DNA from: Paraclostridium hominis
GTDB taxonomy: Bacteria; Bacillota; Clostridia; Peptostreptococcales; Peptostreptococcaceae
Reading direction: 5' to 3'
DNA: 64,000 bases
Assembly: GCF_014306135.1 (NCBI RefSeq)
Contig: NZ_JACRWD010000001.1
Coordinates: 248,001 to 312,000, forward strand
Shown: positions 33,800 to 42,123 of the stretch, one piece after another
How positions within the stretch are numbered: the first letter of the stretch is position 1
Layout: every line of letters starts with the position of its first letter
Position numbers and translations under genes: made by a program
Notes under the pieces: generated by a model
What the model saw: only the letters and a program-made list of their open reading frames with translations
Told to the model about the DNA's origin: nothing
The model's database searches: none

Positions 33800-34873
33800 A
33801 TGAACCACGAGTTTATAGAAGCATTAGATGAATTAGAAAAAGATAGAGGAATTGATAAAGATATACTTATAGATACTATAGAACAAGCACTTTTAACTGC
33901 TTATAAGAAAAATTTTGGATCTGCTCAAAATGTTAGAGTATACTTTGATAGAGAAAAAGGAGATGTAAAAGTTTACTCTCAAAGAGTTGTTGTAGATTCA
34001 GAAGATATATACGATACATTCTTAGAGATAGAAATAGATGAAGCAAGACAAATAAGCCCTAACTATGAAATAGGTGATATAATAGAAAGTGAAATAACTA
34101 CTACAGAATTTGGAAGAATAGCAGCTCAAACAGCTAAGCAAGTAGTTGTTCAAAGAATAAGAGAAGCTGAAAGAGATATAGTATACAATGAATTTATAGA
34201 CAAGCAAGATGAAATAGTAACAGGAGAAGTTGCTAGAGTAAACAAAAATATAGTTCATGTAAACCTTGGAAGAATAGAAGCTATAATGACTCAAGCAGAG
34301 CAAATACCAGGTGAATACTATCAAGCAGGACAAAAAATAAAGGTATATATATTAGAAGTGAAGAAAACTAACAAAGGACCTCAAATAACTGTTTCAAGAA
34401 GCCATCCAGGTTTAGTTAAGAGATTATTTGAAATGGAAGTTCCTGAAATATTTGATGGTACTGTTCAAGTTAAGAGCATCGCTAGAGAAGCTGGATCAAG
34501 AACTAAGATGGCAGTTTACTCTGTAGATGAAAACATAGATCCAATAGGAGCATGCGTTGGACCTAAAGGATCAAGAGTTAAAAATATTGTTGATGAATTA
34601 GGCGATGAAAAAATAGATATAATCAAATACAGTGAAAATCCAGTAGAATTTATATCTGCAGCACTTAGTCCATCAAAAGTTGTATCTGTAGATGTAAATG
34701 AAGAAGAAAAGAGTGCTTTAGTTGTAGTTCCTGACTATCAATTATCACTTGCGATAGGTAAAGAAGGGCAAAATGCAAGACTTGCAGCTAAGCTTACTAA
34801 TTGGAAGATAGATATAAAAAGCGAAAGTCAAGCAGCTAAAGAAGCAGATAATAAAGAAGAATTAGATGCTTAA
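33800..34873 (+). CDS. nusA: Transcription elongation/termination factor NusA
   Basis: A 357-aa protein with the N-terminal RNA-polymerase-binding domain, an S1 domain (about 135-200) and two KH domains (IGACVGPKGSRVKNIV, LSLAIGKEGQNARLAAKL). It lacks C-terminal acidic repeats, normal for Firmicutes. It modulates pausing and termination. AGGAGGA precedes the ATG, 28 nt after rimP. Confidence 0.97.
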   Translation: MNHEFIEALDELEKDRGIDKDILIDTIEQALLTAYKKNFGSAQNVRVYFDREKGDVKVYSQRVVVDSEDIYDTFLEIEIDEARQISPNYEIGDIIESEITTTEFGRIAAQTAKQVVVQRIREAERDIVYNEFIDKQDEIVTGEVARVNKNIVHVNLGRIEAIMTQAEQIPGEYYQAGQKIKVYILEVKKTNKGPQITVSRSHPGLVKRLFEMEVPEIFDGTVQVKSIAREAGSRTKMAVYSVDENIDPIGACVGPKGSRVKNIVDELGDEKIDIIKYSENPVEFISAALSPSKVVSVDVNEEEKSALVVVPDYQLSLAIGKEGQNARLAAKLTNWKIDIKSESQAAKEADNKEELDA

Positions 34874-34891
34874 TTATAAGGAGTGATACAT

Positions 34892-35164
34892 TTGCAAAAA
34901 GTAAAGAAAGTTCCTCAAAGAAAGTGTATAGCTTGTCAAGATAGAGACAATAAAAAAGAGTTAATAAGAATTGTCAAAAATAAAGAAGGACAAATATTTT
35001 TAGATAAAACAGGTAAAGCAAATGGTAGAGGTGCATATATTTGTAACTGTAGCGAATGTCTAAAAAAAGCAATTAAAAGTAAAGCTTTAAGTAGAGCTTT
35101 TAAAGTTGAAGTTCCTGATGAAGTATATGAAAGCCTGATGAAGGAGATAGGTGACAATGAATAA
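34892..35164 (+). CDS. rnpM: YlxR/RnpM RNA-binding protein
   Basis: A 90-aa protein of the YlxR (DUF448) family, reported to modulate RNase P. It has RKCIACQDRDNKKELIRIV and the conserved GRGAYIC...CLKKA motif. Of the in-frame starts, TTG 34892 lies 8 nt after AAGGAG, while GTG 34883 overlaps that site. It overlaps ylxQ by 8 nt at its 3' end. Confidence 0.9.
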   Translation: MQKVKKVPQRKCIACQDRDNKKELIRIVKNKEGQIFLDKTGKANGRGAYICNCSECLKKAIKSKALSRAFKVEVPDEVYESLMKEIGDNE

Positions 35165-35480
35165 AGCCAATGAAGCCAAAATTTACTCATTCCTAGGCTT
35201 AGCACAACGTGCAGGAAAGCTAGTATCAGGTGATGATTCTACTATGCTTGATATTAAAAAAAATAGGGTAAAATTAGTAATAGTGGCAGAAGATGCTTCA
35301 AATAATACGAAAAAGCTATTTAAAGATAAAACATCTTTTAGAAATATAGCATGCGTTACATATTCAACAAAACTACAATTAGGGTTAGCTATAGGAAAAG
35401 CGCCTAGAGCAGTTATGGGAATAAAAGACGTGAGCTTTGCAGATAAGGTCTTAGAACTTATTGAAAATACAAAAATATAA
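35157..35480 (+). CDS. ylxQ: L7Ae-family ribosomal-like RNA-binding protein YlxQ
   Basis: A 107-aa protein of the L7Ae/L30e/S12e kink-turn-binding family. Family features are SFLGLAQRAGKLVSGDD, KLVIVAEDASNNT and the LGLAIGKAPRAVMGI end. ATG 35157 is chosen; GTG 35151 closer to AAGGAG is possible. It overlaps the rnpM stop, suggesting coupling. Confidence 0.92.
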   Translation: MNKANEAKIYSFLGLAQRAGKLVSGDDSTMLDIKKNRVKLVIVAEDASNNTKKLFKDKTSFRNIACVTYSTKLQLGLAIGKAPRAVMGIKDVSFADKVLELIENTKI

Positions 35481-35494
35481 TAGGGGGTGGTCTT

Positions 35495-37438
35495 GTGTCA
35501 ACAAGAGTATACCAATTAGCAGAAAATTTAGGAATGACTAGCGAAGAACTTATAGCTAAGCTAGGAGAACTAGATATAAACGTAAAAAATAAAAATGATG
35601 AATTAAGCCAAGATGATGCAGATATGGCTATGGAATTATTAGGTGATGAAGTTGCAGCAGGAAGTGGACTTCCAACTGTATCAGTTGAAGGAAAATTAAC
35701 TGTTCAAGAATTAGCTAATAGTTTAGAAAAACCTGCTACAGAAATAATAATGAAGCTTATGAAAATGGGAACTATGGCAACAATAAATCAAGAGTTAAAC
35801 TTTGAAATAGCTTCATTAGTAGCTAAAGATTATGGATTTGAGCTTGTAGAAAAAGATATGACAGAGCAAGAAGAAGCTGAAATAGATGAATTAATAGATA
35901 TACAAGAAGATAAAGAAGAAGATTTAGTAAAAAGACCTCCTGTAGTTACAGTTATGGGACACGTTGACCATGGTAAAACATCATTACTAGATGCTATAAG
36001 ATCAACAAGTGTAACTACAAATGAAGCTGGAGGAATAACTCAACATATAGGGGCATCAGAAGTTACTATAAATGGAGAAAAGATAGTATTTTTAGATACC
36101 CCAGGACATGAAGCTTTCACATCTATGAGAGCTAGAGGAGCGCAAGTTACTGATATGGCTATATTAGTTGTTGCTGCAGATGATGGTATAATGCCACAAA
36201 CTATAGAAGCTATAAACCATGCTAAAGCTGCAGAAGTTCCAATAATAGTTGCAATAAATAAAATAGATAAACCAGCGGCTAATGTTGATAGAGTTAAGCA
36301 AGAATTAGCAGACCAAGGTTTATTAGTTGAAGATTGGGGTGGAGATGTAATATCTGTTCCAGTATCAGCTAGACAAAAAACTAATATAGATTCATTACTT
36401 GAAATGATTCTTTTAGTTGCAGAAGTAGAAGAATTAAAAGCTAATCCAAACAAGAGAGCTGTAGGTACTGTAATAGAAGCTCAACTTGACAAAGGTAGAG
36501 GACCAGTTGCTACTGTACTTGTTCAAGGAGGTACTTTAAAAGTAGGAGATCCTATAGTTGCAGGGACTGCTTGTGGTAAAGTAAGAGCTATGATAAATGA
36601 TAAAGGTAGAAGAGTTAAGACTGCTGGACCATCTACTGCTGTTGAGATATTAGGATTGTCAGAAGTTCCACAAGGTGGAGATCAATTTGTAGCAGTTGCT
36701 ACTGATAAAATAGCTAGAAGTGTAGCTGAGAAGAGACAACATATAGCTAGAGAAGAAATGTTAAAATCTAACCAAAGAGTAAGTCTTGACGAATTCTTTA
36801 GTCAAATGTCTGATGCTGAAGTTAAAGAACTTAACCTAGTTGTTAAAGCTGATGTTCAAGGTTCTGTTCAAGCTGTTAAACAATCTTTAGAAAAATTATC
36901 TAATGAAGAAGTTGCTGTAAGAGTTATACATGGCGGTGTTGGAGCTGTAACTGAATCTGATGTTATGCTAGCAAGAGCATCTAATGCAATAATAATAGGA
37001 TTTAATGTAAGACCAGTTGCTACTGCTGAAGTAATGGCTAAAAAAGAAGAAGTTGATATAAGAACTTACACAATAATATACAAGGCTATAGAAGATGTAC
37101 AAGCTGCTATGACAGGTATGTTAGACCCAGAATATATAGATGAGGATACAGGTAAAGCAGAAGTAAGAGAAACATTTAAAATATCTGGAGTTGGTACTGT
37201 AGCTGGATGTTATGTTTTAAGTGGTAAGATATTTAGAAATGGTAAAGTAAGAGTTGTAAGAGATGGATTCATAATACATGAAGGTGAAATAGCAGCATTA
37301 AAGAGATTTAAAGATGACGCTAAAGAAGTTAACCATGGATATGAATGTGGTATAACAATTACTAATTTCAACGATTTAAAAGAAGGCGATATAATAGAAG
37401 CTTATATAACTAAAGAGGTTGAAAGAAAATTAAAATAG
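35495..37438 (+). CDS. infB: Translation initiation factor IF-2
   Basis: A 647-aa GTPase that brings initiator tRNA to the 30S subunit. The G domain carries GHVDHGKTS, DTPGHEAF and NKIDKPAANVDR, followed by beta-barrel domains and the C-terminal fMet-tRNA-binding domain. The N-terminal extension is short compared with Bacillus. GTG start behind AGGGGGTGG. Confidence 0.97.
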   Translation: MSTRVYQLAENLGMTSEELIAKLGELDINVKNKNDELSQDDADMAMELLGDEVAAGSGLPTVSVEGKLTVQELANSLEKPATEIIMKLMKMGTMATINQELNFEIASLVAKDYGFELVEKDMTEQEEAEIDELIDIQEDKEEDLVKRPPVVTVMGHVDHGKTSLLDAIRSTSVTTNEAGGITQHIGASEVTINGEKIVFLDTPGHEAFTSMRARGAQVTDMAILVVAADDGIMPQTIEAINHAKAAEVPIIVAINKIDKPAANVDRVKQELADQGLLVEDWGGDVISVPVSARQKTNIDSLLEMILLVAEVEELKANPNKRAVGTVIEAQLDKGRGPVATVLVQGGTLKVGDPIVAGTACGKVRAMINDKGRRVKTAGPSTAVEILGLSEVPQGGDQFVAVATDKIARSVAEKRQHIAREEMLKSNQRVSLDEFFSQMSDAEVKELNLVVKADVQGSVQAVKQSLEKLSNEEVAVRVIHGGVGAVTESDVMLARASNAIIIGFNVRPVATAEVMAKKEEVDIRTYTIIYKAIEDVQAAMTGMLDPEYIDEDTGKAEVRETFKISGVGTVAGCYVLSGKIFRNGKVRVVRDGFIIHEGEIAALKRFKDDAKEVNHGYECGITITNFNDLKEGDIIEAYITKEVERKLK

Positions 37439-37456
37439 TAAAAAGAGGTCGATATT

Positions 37457-37846
37457 ATGGCATCATATAATAGAACACAAAGAATAGGCGAAGAAATAAG
37501 AAAAGTTGTAAGTACAATGCTTATAAGTGGTATAAAAGACTATAGAATAAATTCTATGGTTAGTGTTACTGATGTTGAAGTAACTAATGATTTAAGTTAT
37601 GCTTATGTGTATGTAAGTATATTAGGTGGAAATAAAGAATCAAGTATGGCAGGACTTAAAAGTGCTTGTGGATATATAAGAAAAGAAGTAGGAAGAAATG
37701 TAAAGCTTAGACATACTCCGGAAATTATATTTAAATTAGATGATTCTATAGAAAAAGGAATGTATATGGAAAGTCTAATTAAAAAAGTTAATCAAGAGAA
37801 TCAAGGTAATAAAAAAGATTCTAATGAAGAAACCCAAGGAGAGTAA
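37457..37846 (+). CDS. rbfA: 30S ribosome-binding factor RbfA
   Basis: A 129-aa protein with the RbfA KH-like fold: RTQRIGEEIRKVVSTML at the start and RNVKLRHTPEIIFKLDDSIEKG in the middle. It aids 16S rRNA processing at low temperature. It lies 18 nt after infB; ylxP, found between these genes in Bacillus, is absent. Confidence 0.95.
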   Translation: MASYNRTQRIGEEIRKVVSTMLISGIKDYRINSMVSVTDVEVTNDLSYAYVYVSILGGNKESSMAGLKSACGYIRKEVGRNVKLRHTPEIIFKLDDSIEKGMYMESLIKKVNQENQGNKKDSNEETQGE

Positions 37847-37849
37847 TCT

Positions 37850-38830
37850 ATGCTAAATAATATTAACAATATTATAAAAGCTATAAGGGAAGGTAACAAT
37901 TTTATTGTTACCTCTCATTATAGTCCGGATGGAGATAATATAGGCTCTACATTATCTATGTATTACACGCTTAAAAAATTAGGTAAGAATGTATTATATG
38001 TACTAGATGATACTATACCTGTTAATTTAAAATTTTTAGTTAAAGATATAAAAATATTAAAATCGGAAGAAATAGATATTGATATAAATGATTATATTTT
38101 AATATCTCTTGATTGTGGAGATGCAGATAGAATATGTGTTAGTGAGCATATAAAAACATCTGTTAATAAATTAATTTGTATAGACCACCATGCAAGCAAT
38201 GATAATTTTGGAGATTTAAATTATATAAATCCAAATGAATCATCTACTTGTGAATTAGTATACAACTTACTAAAAGAGTTTTCAAAAGTTGTAGGTGAAA
38301 ATATAATAGATGAAACTATAGCAACTTGTCTATACACAGGTCTTTTAACAGATACTGGAAATTTCTCTTATTCAAACACTAATCCGAGCAGTTACTTAAT
38401 GGCATATGATTTAGTTTGTATAGGAGCTAAAAAAGACATTATAATTCAAAAAATATTCCAAAGTAATCCATACAATTATTATAAGTTACTAGGCGAAGCT
38501 TTAGATACTTTAGATATTGTAGAGGGAAAAGTTGCTAGTATGATGTTAACAATGGATATGCTAGAAAGAAATAAAATTTCTTTTAATGATGCAGATGGAG
38601 TTACATCATATACTAGAGACATAGATGGAGTTGAAGTTGGCATTTTATTTAAAGAAAAAGAACTTAATGAGATCAAGGTAAGTTTTAGATCTAAAAACTA
38701 TGTAAACGTTAGTACTATAGCACAACATTTTGGAGGCGGAGGTCATGTTAGAGCTTCTGGATGCACTATAAAAGATACTATAGAAAACGTTAAAAAAATG
38801 GTGATTGACGAAGTTTTAAAACATATTTAA
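37850..38830 (+). CDS. nrnA: DHH-family oligoribonuclease / pAp phosphatase NrnA
   Basis: A 326-aa phosphoesterase of the DHH/DHHA1 family. Metal motifs are SHYSPDGDNIGS, SLDCGDAD and CIDHHASND; the DHHA1 end is FGGGGHVRASG. It degrades nano-RNAs and pAp. It starts 3 nt after the rbfA stop, within the infB operon, as in other Clostridia. Confidence 0.92.
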   Translation: MLNNINNIIKAIREGNNFIVTSHYSPDGDNIGSTLSMYYTLKKLGKNVLYVLDDTIPVNLKFLVKDIKILKSEEIDIDINDYILISLDCGDADRICVSEHIKTSVNKLICIDHHASNDNFGDLNYINPNESSTCELVYNLLKEFSKVVGENIIDETIATCLYTGLLTDTGNFSYSNTNPSSYLMAYDLVCIGAKKDIIIQKIFQSNPYNYYKLLGEALDTLDIVEGKVASMMLTMDMLERNKISFNDADGVTSYTRDIDGVEVGILFKEKELNEIKVSFRSKNYVNVSTIAQHFGGGGHVRASGCTIKDTIENVKKMVIDEVLKHI

Positions 38831-38841
38831 GGATGATTAGT

Positions 38842-39747
38842 ATGAATAAAATAGTAAATATATTAAAACCTACAGGTATGACATCTCATGATGTTGTAGG
38901 TAAGGTTAGAAAAATTTTAAATATAAAAAAAGTTGGTCACACAGGTACCCTTGATCCAGATGCATCAGGGGTACTACCTATATGTATAGGAAAAGCTACA
39001 AAAGTAAGTGAACTTATACTTAATAAGGATAAATCGTATATTTGTGAACTAACTTTAGGTATAAACACAGATACCTATGATTCATCAGGAGAAATAATAG
39101 AAAGATTTGAAGTTGGAAATATAAGTATGGATGATCTTGAAAAGGCATTTGATACTCAAATAGGCGAAATAAAACAACTTCCTCCAATGTACTCTGCTCT
39201 TAAAGTTAATGGAAAAAGAATGTGTGATTTAGTTAGAGCTGGAAGAGCTGATGAAATAAAACTTAAGTATAGAGATGTTAATATAAAAGAATTAAATATA
39301 CTTTCGTTTAAAGATAATAAGGTAATGTTTTATGTTAAATGTTCTAAGGGAACTTATGTAAGAAGCATATGTTATGACATAGGTGAAAAGCTAGGTTGTG
39401 GTGGACATATGTCTTTTTTACTAAGAACATCATCAGGAAAGTTTAATTTAGAAAATGCAATAACACTAGAAGAATTAGAAAACTTATATAAAGAAGAGAA
39501 ATTAGATAAACACCTATATGACATAGATTATGTATTATCAAACTTTAATAGCATACATATAAATCCATTAGCTGTTAAATCGTATGTTAATGGAGCTATA
39601 GTGTATAAAAAAGGGTTTGTAAAAGGAAATTTTAATGAAAGTGATGAATTTGTAAGAGTATACAGTGAAGGTAAGTTTTTAGGAGTTGGAAAATTCCTAA
39701 AAGTTGATGGCACATTATGCTTAAAAAGTGATAAACTATTTATATAG
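38842..39747 (+). CDS. truB: tRNA pseudouridine-55 synthase TruB
   Basis: A 301-aa enzyme making pseudouridine 55 in the T-loop. The catalytic motif is GHTGTLDPDASGVLP with the nucleophile Asp, plus KGTYVRSICYDIG. A PUA-like C-terminal region is present. ATG 38842, 8 nt after AAGGA, is preferred over ATG 38833. Confidence 0.95.
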   Translation: MNKIVNILKPTGMTSHDVVGKVRKILNIKKVGHTGTLDPDASGVLPICIGKATKVSELILNKDKSYICELTLGINTDTYDSSGEIIERFEVGNISMDDLEKAFDTQIGEIKQLPPMYSALKVNGKRMCDLVRAGRADEIKLKYRDVNIKELNILSFKDNKVMFYVKCSKGTYVRSICYDIGEKLGCGGHMSFLLRTSSGKFNLENAITLEELENLYKEEKLDKHLYDIDYVLSNFNSIHINPLAVKSYVNGAIVYKKGFVKGNFNESDEFVRVYSEGKFLGVGKFLKVDGTLCLKSDKLFI

Positions 39748-39771
39748 AATATAAGTAGTGGAGAATTTATT

Positions 39772-40695
39772 ATGACTATTATAAAATCATTAGATAAAGT
39801 AATAAATATTGAAAATAGTATTATAACAATTGGAAACTTTGATGGTATTCATAAAGGGCATATAAAATTAATAAAAAAAGCTGTTAGAGAAGCTAAACAC
39901 AAAAAATTCAAAAGCATAGTATTTACTTTTGAAAATCATCCTATGAGATATTTTAGGGAAAACTCTATAAAAAGTATAATTACGAATGACGAAAAAATAA
40001 ATATATTAAAATCATTAGGTGTAGATATAATTCTTATGGTTCCGTTTAATGAATATATGACGAAAATATCTGCTATAAATTTTGTTAAAGAAATTTTAAT
40101 AGAAAAATTAAAGTGTAAAAAAGTTATAGTAGGACATGACTTTACTTTTGCTAGAAACAAAGAAGGTACTGTAGAAAAATTAAAGTCACTTGGAAAAGTA
40201 TATAATATGGAAATTGAAGTTATAAATCCTATAAAGATAAATAATATAAGAGTTAGTAGTAGCTATATAAGACAACTTATTAGTCAAGGGAAAGTTCATA
40301 ATATAAAAGACTTTTTAGGGAGAAATTATTCCTTAGAAGGTGAAGTAATTCATGCTAAGAAACTAGGCAGAACTATAGGTTTTCCAACTGCTAATTTAAA
40401 TATAGATAATAATTTAATTATACCTAAATGTGGTATATATGCAGTTAAAGTATACTTAAAAGATAAGACTTACTATGGAGCCACTAACATAGGTTATAAT
40501 CCAACTGTAAATGGACAAAGTTTATCTATAGAAACTAATATACTTAATTTTAATAAAGACATATATGGTCAAATAATTAAAATTGAGTTTTTAGAAAGAA
40601 TAAGAGATGAAAGAAAATTTAATTCTTTAGATGAATTAAAAGCTCAATTACATAAAGACGTTAACTTTGTATACAAAAAGTATGTTTACAAGTAG
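39772..40695 (+). CDS. ribF: Bifunctional riboflavin kinase/FAD synthetase
   Basis: A 307-aa enzyme making FMN and FAD. The N-terminal adenylyltransferase has GNFDGIHKGH and the later VSSSYIRQLI; the C-terminal riboflavin kinase has GRTIGFPTANL and NIGYNPTV. It is the last gene of the rimP operon. No FMN riboswitch is seen upstream. Confidence 0.95.
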   Translation: MTIIKSLDKVINIENSIITIGNFDGIHKGHIKLIKKAVREAKHKKFKSIVFTFENHPMRYFRENSIKSIITNDEKINILKSLGVDIILMVPFNEYMTKISAINFVKEILIEKLKCKKVIVGHDFTFARNKEGTVEKLKSLGKVYNMEIEVINPIKINNIRVSSSYIRQLISQGKVHNIKDFLGRNYSLEGEVIHAKKLGRTIGFPTANLNIDNNLIIPKCGIYAVKVYLKDKTYYGATNIGYNPTVNGQSLSIETNILNFNKDIYGQIIKIEFLERIRDERKFNSLDELKAQLHKDVNFVYKKYVYK

Positions 40696-40727
40696 ACATG
40701 TTTTGTGTTAAAATAAAATTCGTGAAC

Positions 40728-40775
40728 CATTACTCGGCATTTGAACACTCCAATCAATGCTTAGTAATTGGGGAT
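40728..40775 (+). promoter_or_regulatory. Structured rpsO leader, candidate S15 autoregulatory element
   Basis: ATTACT (40729-40734) pairs with AGTAAT (40763-40768), enclosing GCATT / AATGC (40737-40741 with 40756-40760). An alternative pairing CCAAT (40750-40754) with ATTGG (40767-40771) could form a pseudoknot or switch. S15 binding sites are known in Firmicute rpsO leaders. Confidence 0.6.
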
Positions 40776-40802
40776 TTAATAAAATAATGGAGGTATTCAC
40801 AA

Positions 40803-41057
40803 ATGAACAAAACTGAAATAATAAAAGAATTCGGAAGATTTGAAGGAGATACTGGTTCTCCAGAAGTACAAATAGCTTTATTAACAGCTAGAATAAATGA
40901 ATTAAACGGTCACTTAAAAGTTCACAAAAAAGATCATCACTCAAGAAGAGGTCTTTTAAAGATGGTAGGTAAGAGAAGAAACTTATTAGCTTACTTAAAA
41001 GAAAAGGACTTAGAAGGATACAGAGCTTTAATAGCTAAGTTAGGATTAAGAAAATAA
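40803..41057 (+). CDS. rpsO: 30S ribosomal protein S15
   Basis: An 84-aa ribosomal protein, slightly short of the usual 88-89 residues. Signature GDTGSPEVQIALLTARI and HKKDHHSRRGLLKMVGKRR. It binds 16S rRNA in the platform. GGAGG precedes the ATG. Own leader and terminator. Confidence 0.97.
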   Translation: MNKTEIIKEFGRFEGDTGSPEVQIALLTARINELNGHLKVHKKDHHSRRGLLKMVGKRRNLLAYLKEKDLEGYRALIAKLGLRK

Positions 41058-41072
41058 TTTAATTATTTTAAT

Positions 41073-41106
41073 AAAGAAGAAGGTTTATACCTTCTTCTTT
41101 TGTTTT
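41073..41106 (+). terminator. Terminator of rpsO
   Basis: Perfect stem AAAGAAGAAGGT / ACCTTCTTCTTT, loop TTAT, T-rich tail. Confidence 0.88.
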
Positions 41107-41133
41107 AAATATTTTAAATAAATACAGTTTTTA

Positions 41134-41163
41134 TTGAAAATAGAAATAATTTGCAACTATAAT
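41134..41163 (+). promoter_or_regulatory. Probable promoter of the degV-like gene
   Basis: TTGAAA (41134-41139) and TATAAT (41158-41163), 18-bp spacer. Confidence 0.55.
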
Positions 41164-41236
41164 AATATTAAATTAAAATATATAAAGGAATAATGATAAT
41201 TTATATAGAAATTTTTCTTTTAGGAGGGGATTTACT

Positions 41237-41932
41237 ATGAAAATAAAATTAATGTGTGATAGTTTATGTGATATACCTATGGAGTTAGCAGAAAAACATA
41301 ACATAGAAATAATTCCATTAACTATAATAATAGAAGATAAAGAATACAAAGACGGTGTAGATATGACCGAGGAAGAGTTTTACGAAACTATGAAAAAAAT
41401 AAAAACTGTACCTAAAACATCTCAAGCTACATACATGCAATTTAAAGAAGCTTTCGATAAATATAAAGATGAATACTCTATAGTTTGTATAAGTGGTTCA
41501 TCTAAATCTTCAGGTACATATCAAAGTGCAGTTATGGCGAAAAATGATACAGATGGAGATATACATATATTTGATACACTTAACTTATCTTTAGGAAGCG
41601 GAAGAGTATCTGTAACGACAGCTGCTATTGGAAATATGTTAAGTTTAAAACCTGTATTTTCGGTAAAGGATGGAAATATATCTTTACTTACAAAAGTAAG
41701 AGGTAAAAAAAATGTAATACATAAATTAATAGATTTACTTAAAGAACAATATGAAAGTTTTGAAGATAAAAATGTAATGATAGGTTGCGGAGCTAATAAA
41801 AATGAGTTTGAGATTCTTAAAAAAGAAGTTCAAGAGGCAATAAAAGCTAAAAATATATACTTAACTAGAGGTGGAGCTTGTATATGCTCACATACAGGAC
41901 CAGATATAATAGCTATTAGTTGTTCAAATTAA
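41237..41932 (+). CDS. DegV-family fatty-acid-binding protein, internally shortened
   Basis: A 231-aa DegV-domain protein; family members are usually about 280 aa. The N-terminal half is normal (CDSLCDIP, KTSQATYMQF, ISGSSKSSGTYQSA, IFDTLNLSLGSG). The usual helix and D-x-LEYL-x-KGGR segment is missing: LSLGSG runs straight into RVSVTTAAIGNMLSLKPV. About 50 residues appear deleted in frame. The C-terminal lobe is intact. DegV proteins bind fatty acids for the FakA kinase; this version may have an altered pocket. GGAGGGG precedes the ATG. Confidence 0.85.
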   Translation: MKIKLMCDSLCDIPMELAEKHNIEIIPLTIIIEDKEYKDGVDMTEEEFYETMKKIKTVPKTSQATYMQFKEAFDKYKDEYSIVCISGSSKSSGTYQSAVMAKNDTDGDIHIFDTLNLSLGSGRVSVTTAAIGNMLSLKPVFSVKDGNISLLTKVRGKKNVIHKLIDLLKEQYESFEDKNVMIGCGANKNEFEILKKEVQEAIKAKNIYLTRGGACICSHTGPDIIAISCSN

Positions 41933-42043
41933 ATGTATTAAATTTTACATATTAAGCAAATAATAAGTTAAAATAAAATATTTGCTAAGTTACGTTTTGT
42001 ATCTCTAAAACATATCAATACAAGCCAGTAATTTACTTTTATG

Positions 42044-42072
42044 TTGTTAAATTATAGTATTTTTGATAAGAT
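42044..42072 (+). promoter_or_regulatory. Probable promoter of pnp
   Basis: TTGTTA (42044-42049) and TAAGAT (42067-42072), 17-bp spacer, leaving a leader of about 45 nt. Confidence 0.5.
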
Positions 42073-42123
42073 AGTACATAGGATACTAAACGCGGTTTTA
42101 ATAAAGAGGAGGTACAAGCATTA

